DNA of 64,000 bases. It comes from Thalassotalea euphylliae. Lineage in GTDB: Bacteria; Pseudomonadota; Gammaproteobacteria; Enterobacterales; Alteromonadaceae. Location of the stretch: NCBI RefSeq assembly GCF_003390375.1, contig NZ_QUOT01000001.1:496001-560000 (forward strand). Direction: 5' to 3'. The notes beneath the pieces are model-generated. The model was not told where the DNA came from and did no database searches. It worked only from the letters and a program-made list of their open reading frames with translations. The translations under genes and the position numbers were made by a program. Every line of letters starts with the position of its first letter. The stretch's first letter is position 1. Positions 60,568 through 64,000 of the stretch are shown piece by piece.

Positions 60568-60787
60568 AGTATCTAAATACAGGTGAAAGAAGGAAATATA
60601 CGCACTTAGAAAGTTTAGTTGAACCAAGAAGCTCAAGCCAATTTAGAGTGCGCTGCGAAAGCGAGACGAGAGTCGGTAGCATTAGTTCAGGTTAGGTTAA
60701 GCAGGCTTTGCTAACGTGGGTTGCTAGAGTATGTCGCTAAAGTAAGCCGCTAAGGTGACTGTCAAACTTTATTAACTGGAACCATTA

Positions 60788-61207
60788 ATGATACAAAAGA
60801 TAGTGCTATCACTTTTACTTTTTTCGGCATTTTTCAAAGTAAATGCATTCGCGAATCAACAGGCCTTGAGCATTGACCGCATGATTCCCGAAAATTTTGA
60901 GCTGGCCTACCCCAATGAGCAAAACCTACAGCCTCGTAAAAGTGACTTTGCGGTTATCAATTATGCTTTGATGAGCAATCAAGCGGGTGAGCGCTGGGCT
61001 GTGGTTACGGTCAGGAATTTAGCGAGCGGATGGCGAATGCTAGATCAAAAACACTTGCTGGCACTAACGGCAAATGGCGAACGAATTAACCCGATAGATG
61101 TCGAGCAACATTTTAAAGCTGGAGAAACTCTGTCATTAACCATTAATTTTGGCGAGCATAAATTTCCAATACTCTCGATTTATTCTAGAGCCGACTCATA
61201 CAAGTAA
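60788..61207 (+). CDS. exported hypothetical protein
   Basis: A 139-residue protein with a cleavable signal peptide (about residues 1-22, VLSLLLFSAFFKVNAFA) and a compact beta-rich body (RWAVVTVRNLASGWRMLDQ, GETLSLTINFGEHKFPIL). Periplasmic or secreted. GGAACC precedes the ATG. No family recognised. A hairpin that may end its transcript lies at about 61255-61290. Confidence 0.65.
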   Translation: MIQKIVLSLLLFSAFFKVNAFANQQALSIDRMIPENFELAYPNEQNLQPRKSDFAVINYALMSNQAGERWAVVTVRNLASGWRMLDQKHLLALTANGERINPIDVEQHFKAGETLSLTINFGEHKFPILSIYSRADSYK

Positions 61208-61254
61208 ATACAATTTAGCACGGGTTAACACAGCGACATTCTGACAAAGCTAAA

Positions 61255-61290
61255 TGGTAGGTACACTCAATACCAAACGTATACCTACCA
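61255..61290. terminator. possible bidirectional terminator hairpin
   Basis: TGGTAGGTA (61255-61263) and TACCTACCA (61282-61290) form a 9-bp stem between two convergent genes. There is no clear T run, so the role is uncertain. Confidence 0.4.
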
Positions 61291-61308
61291 CAAAGTTATT
61301 AAACGAAT

Positions 61309-62211
61309 TTATAAACCAAACTTAGCTAATGCTTGCTTGGCAATGGGCACGCCGTATTCCTGAACAAAGTGCCCTGCTTCTTCGAGCTTCATGGGCTCTG
61401 GGCAACCCTTAATAAACGACCTTAGTACTTCCATAGATTTTTCACCTAACACGGCATCTCGCATACCAATTGCCATAAAGCTTTGCCCTTGCCACTCGTT
61501 AGACCAAAATGATCGAGCGCGCGTTGTTATATCAATAGCTGGCATATCTGGGTCTACTGGCACTAATTGGGGGAAGCGGCGCACTCCTGCTTTGTAGCTA
61601 TTGTCTGGGTATGGAGCATCGTAAGCAACAACATCTAGCATGTTCATTGCACTACCGGCATCTGTCGCAATTAAACCGCCAACTGGAATTTCTGGTGCAC
61701 TGGCACAAAATCCACGCCAGCGGTAAAAGCCCTCTGTTGCACCGTCACCGGCGGGCAAGCCCGTATTCATCACTAATAAATTATCAAAGCGAGCGGCCAT
61801 ATCCATGGGTAAGGTTAAGCCTAGAATCCCGCCCCAGTCTTGGCAGACTAAGGTGATATTTTTCAAATCTAAGCGCTCAATTAATCGTATTAAGCTGTTT
61901 CGGTGAAATTCAAAGGTGTATGTATCATCATCAACCGGCTTATCAGAGCGACCAAACCCATAAAGATCAGGCGCGACAACACGATAACCCGCTTCAGTGA
62001 ACACAGGGATCATTTTACGATACAAATAACTCCAACTTGGTTCACCGTGCAAACAAAGAAAAGTGGCGTTGGCATCTTTGCTACCTTCATCAATATAAGC
62101 CATACGAAGCGTTTCATAACCTTCTAAATCGTCAACATAATTAGGCTGGTATGGAAAGGCTGGAAGTAATGAAAATCTTTCTTCAGGCGTTCTCAGTGCA
62201 ACTATCGGCAT
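61309..62211 (-). CDS. haloalkane-dehalogenase-type alpha/beta hydrolase
   Basis: A 300-residue alpha/beta hydrolase. The oxyanion motif HGEPSWSYLYRK, the nucleophile Asp in LVCQDWGG with its neighbouring Trp, a second Trp in RSFWSNEW and the base His in EEAGHFVQEYG are those of subfamily I haloalkane dehalogenases (DhlA/DhmA type). Such enzymes hydrolyse carbon-halogen bonds, and an Asp rather than Ser nucleophile excludes ordinary esterases; epoxide hydrolases remain an alternative. The ATG at 62211 (MPIVALRTPEERF) starts the conserved N-terminus; an in-frame start at 62238 would add 9 residues. Confidence 0.85.
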   Translation of the reverse strand: MPIVALRTPEERFSLLPAFPYQPNYVDDLEGYETLRMAYIDEGSKDANATFLCLHGEPSWSYLYRKMIPVFTEAGYRVVAPDLYGFGRSDKPVDDDTYTFEFHRNSLIRLIERLDLKNITLVCQDWGGILGLTLPMDMAARFDNLLVMNTGLPAGDGATEGFYRWRGFCASAPEIPVGGLIATDAGSAMNMLDVVAYDAPYPDNSYKAGVRRFPQLVPVDPDMPAIDITTRARSFWSNEWQGQSFMAIGMRDAVLGEKSMEVLRSFIKGCPEPMKLEEAGHFVQEYGVPIAKQALAKFGL

Positions 62212-62296
62212 ACTCGATTCCTTATTCTTATTTTTCACGTTTATGAGATTAGTAAATAAATATACTTTGTGGCTGTTTGTTTTATAGTCAGCGACA

Positions 62297-63055
62297 TTAA
62301 TCTAACCAACCACCAACGGCTTGTATAGGTTTGGGGTCAAATCGCTTAGAAAGCCATACAACAATTGCTTTTTGGGTTGACTCAAACTTACCGCTGTTCG
62401 GAATAGGCAAACTCGTCGTCAACTGAGTATTACTGACTTTGACACTGGATTGCTGGTAGTCAATCACAACAAAATCATGTGGCAATGCTTTTCCTCTATT
62501 TTCACCGCGAGTAACGCGGGTTATTTGATCAAACCCAAGAATCGCAACGTGTGCCTGAACATATGGCGGCAGGGCTTGCTCAGCTTCAAAGGTCAGCGTT
62601 ACTTGTTGTTCATCAATTTTGGCACTAAGCTCGCCAACGACTAACGCGTTATCTATCGGTAATTCTTGGCGGTAAAACCAACCATTCCACCCTTTGCCGT
62701 TAACCACAAAACCTGGGGTAGCAATATTTTGTGTGTGACCAAGGCGCTGGTAATTTTGCTGACGTTTAGTAAAAGCACGCATGGCGTAAGGATCTTTCCA
62801 GCCAATATAGTCCCAATAATCGACATGAAGATTAATTGGAATAAACTGCTCAAATAGGCGCTTGTCAGTTTTAAATTGACTCAGCCACTTTTCTGCAGGA
62901 GGACAGCTGCTGCAACCTTGAGAGCTATATACTTCTACTAAGTTAACTTGTTGTTTTGGGCTAACAAAGGTTTGAGAAAACGTGCCAAAGGAAAGTAACA
63001 GGCACAGATAGGAAAACGTCAAGGTAACGGCACTTGGCATTGATAGTAACTTCAT
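62297..63055 (-). CDS. DUF1223 secreted thioredoxin-like protein
   Basis: A 252-residue exported protein with a signal peptide to about residue 28. The conserved start of the family, VNLVEVYSSQGCSSCPPAEKWL, contains a CSSC pair in thioredoxin-like position, followed by FIPINLHVDYWDYIGWKDPY and a C-terminal beta domain. DUF1223 proteins are periplasmic or secreted with no settled function; a disulfide-redox role is suggested only by the CXXC motif. Confidence 0.9.
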   Translation of the reverse strand: MKLLSMPSAVTLTFSYLCLLLSFGTFSQTFVSPKQQVNLVEVYSSQGCSSCPPAEKWLSQFKTDKRLFEQFIPINLHVDYWDYIGWKDPYAMRAFTKRQQNYQRLGHTQNIATPGFVVNGKGWNGWFYRQELPIDNALVVGELSAKIDEQQVTLTFEAEQALPPYVQAHVAILGFDQITRVTRGENRGKALPHDFVVIDYQQSSVKVSNTQLTTSLPIPNSGKFESTQKAIVVWLSKRFDPKPIQAVGGWLD

Positions 63056-63146
63056 CGCATTGAGTTTGTTAACGGGCTGTCTTAGTTAAGAAACGGCCAA
63101 CGACAATAAAATTTCTTTTTACGCACAAGGGCAGTTTGTTAAAGCA

Positions 63147-64000
63147 CTACTTATTTTTAGTTGCCTTGCTGTTTCTGTTGCTAAGCACCCTATTGCTATT
63201 CAGTCTATTGATGTTGATTCTGTTACTGTTCAGCCTATTGCTATTCATCGACGGCACTCGCGCTGGTTGTAGACTTGGGCGTAATCGCCATTTAGGTTTT
63301 ATCGGTGTCAGTGGGTGTACGCGTTTTTTCGCGACAATCACGTAAATACTACCAATAGCGGGAAAATAAGCTTGCGCGAGTTTTTTCCATGTTTTTTTTA
63401 TTGTACCTTGTGGCAAAGCTTGCTCATTACCATCAGTATCTGCTACTTGTTTAGCTGATTCTTGTTTTACTGCTGTTTGTTTAGCAGGTCCTTGATTAGC
63501 TAATGGGGCTTGCCCAGCTAGTGTTGAATGCAGTAAACGCGTATCTTCCAAAATCTCAAAGCCCATCAACTCAAGCCAATCTTTAACCCGCATCGGGGTA
63601 AAAAAGTGCTCTCGCCATGGCATTTGTTTGCGCCGATATGGCAGTATTTTATTTAATCCGGCAAAACTTATCGGGTTGTAACCGGTAATCACCATGTAGC
63701 CATTGGGAATGAGCACCCTACTCGCTTCCCTAAGCACATGGTGCGGATCAACACTAAACTCTAATGCATGACCCAGTAAACATACATCTACGCTGTGTTC
63801 GATAAACGGCAAGTCGTCAATATCAGCAATCACAGAACTATTATGGCGACAATGAGCGACAGTGATTTGATGGTTAATGGGTGATAAGTGGGTATCCAAA
63901 GCGCCACTCAATGCCCCTATTTTCATCAGATGATAACCAAAGAATTTCGCAGTCCACGGCGCGATTGTTTGATTAATCGCATCCAGTATCACATTGCCCA
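63147..64000 (-). CDS. YafS-like SAM-dependent methyltransferase, 5' end beyond window
   Basis: The frame runs to the right edge (the first internal start is GTG at 63992), so the N-terminus is probably missing. Recognisable segments: TIAPWTAKFFGYHLMKIGAL, then LPFIEHSVDVCLLGHALEFS, PHHVLREASRVLIPNGYMVI and WREHFFTPMRVKDWLELMGFE, the pattern of YafS-type class I methyltransferases usually found near gloB and rnhA. The C-terminal 33 residues are a repeat of the kind LNSNR/ININR, unusual for the family and coded by about 15-bp tandem units. Substrate unknown. Confidence 0.85.
   Translation of the reverse strand, partial: GNVILDAINQTIAPWTAKFFGYHLMKIGALSGALDTHLSPINHQITVAHCRHNSSVIADIDDLPFIEHSVDVCLLGHALEFSVDPHHVLREASRVLIPNGYMVITGYNPISFAGLNKILPYRRKQMPWREHFFTPMRVKDWLELMGFEILEDTRLLHSTLAGQAPLANQGPAKQTAVKQESAKQVADTDGNEQALPQGTIKKTWKKLAQAYFPAIGSIYVIVAKKRVHPLTPIKPKWRLRPSLQPARVPSMNSNRLNSNRININRLNSNRVLSNRNSKATKNK

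Overview
The window looks like a chromosomal segment of a marine gammaproteobacterium of the Alteromonadales, most likely a Colwelliaceae-type organism (Colwellia/Thalassotalea-like). Grounds: fairly AT-rich DNA, a TonB-dependent receptor, paired M14 carboxypeptidases, a DgcN/DgcA-type D-glutamate locus, a YeaC/DUF349 pair, an E. coli-like lysC with a lysine riboswitch, and a chromosomal-integron style cassette array. The genus is an inference; no rRNA or marker gene is present.

1-16.7 kb: the 5' part of a DUF349 protein, yeaC and a zinc-ribbon membrane protein (one minus-strand operon); an alanine/glycine:cation symporter; a cytosolic-type M14 carboxypeptidase; a GST; a LacI-type regulator; a Xre-MbcA-ParS/RES toxin-antitoxin pair; an RND pump and adaptor with a divergent TetR regulator and a clear palindromic operator; a CapA-like protein; and a complete IS481-family element (26-bp imperfect ends, 7-bp target duplication) lying between capA and its terminator.

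17-23.3 kb: an accessory region. A MATE-type transporter is preceded by three GACA-N3-TGTC boxes and followed by an array of five attC-like sites with no integrase gene. Its cassettes encode a small membrane protein, a YefM/YoeB toxin-antitoxin pair in reverse orientation, a fragment resembling the C-terminus of a serine hydrolase, and a frameshifted small membrane protein. Two near-identical 1405-bp IS1111-group IS110 elements each sit exactly in the 3' core of an attC. Each has about 290 bp of non-coding DNA downstream of the transposase, where IS1111 elements are expected to encode a bridge RNA.

23.3-29.7 kb: a three-gene minus-strand operon for secreted proteins: CBM2-PKD-CBM2-PKD-YceI; CBM2-YceI-Fn3-cytochrome c-DUF1587/1595/1592/1588/1585; and a Tat-exported DUF1552 protein. 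It resembles the redox-active cellulose-binding proteins (Cbp2D/Cbp2E) of cellulolytic gammaproteobacteria. 30-32.3 kb is debris: two decayed GNAT genes, a small gene split by a complete IS3-family element, and a degenerate attC-like site.

32.4-40.9 kb: a D-amino-acid locus: dgcA, dgcN, a LysR regulator, an NhaC-type antiporter, an exported M14 carboxypeptidase and a lipoprotein N-acyl-D-amino-acid deacylase. A motif ATAAC-N5-G(T/C)TAT recurs before dgcN, before nhaC and near 41.36 kb. 41-54 kb is mostly housekeeping: two AT-rich unknown ORFs joined at an A9 tract, exonuclease I, a beta-hydroxyacid dehydrogenase, glutathione peroxidase, an OhrR-like regulator, lysC with lysine riboswitch and a translationally coupled leader ORF, two initiator tRNAs, YdcF, an M16 peptidase and a Nif3-like protein.

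54.6-64 kb: a TonB receptor; a mosaic of an IS3 end and an IS1111 remnant that truncates a serine hydrolase gene; an MddA-like methyltransferase followed by a small membrane protein and a LysR regulator; a periplasmic hypothetical; a haloalkane-dehalogenase-type hydrolase; a DUF1223 protein; and a YafS-like methyltransferase that runs off the window end.
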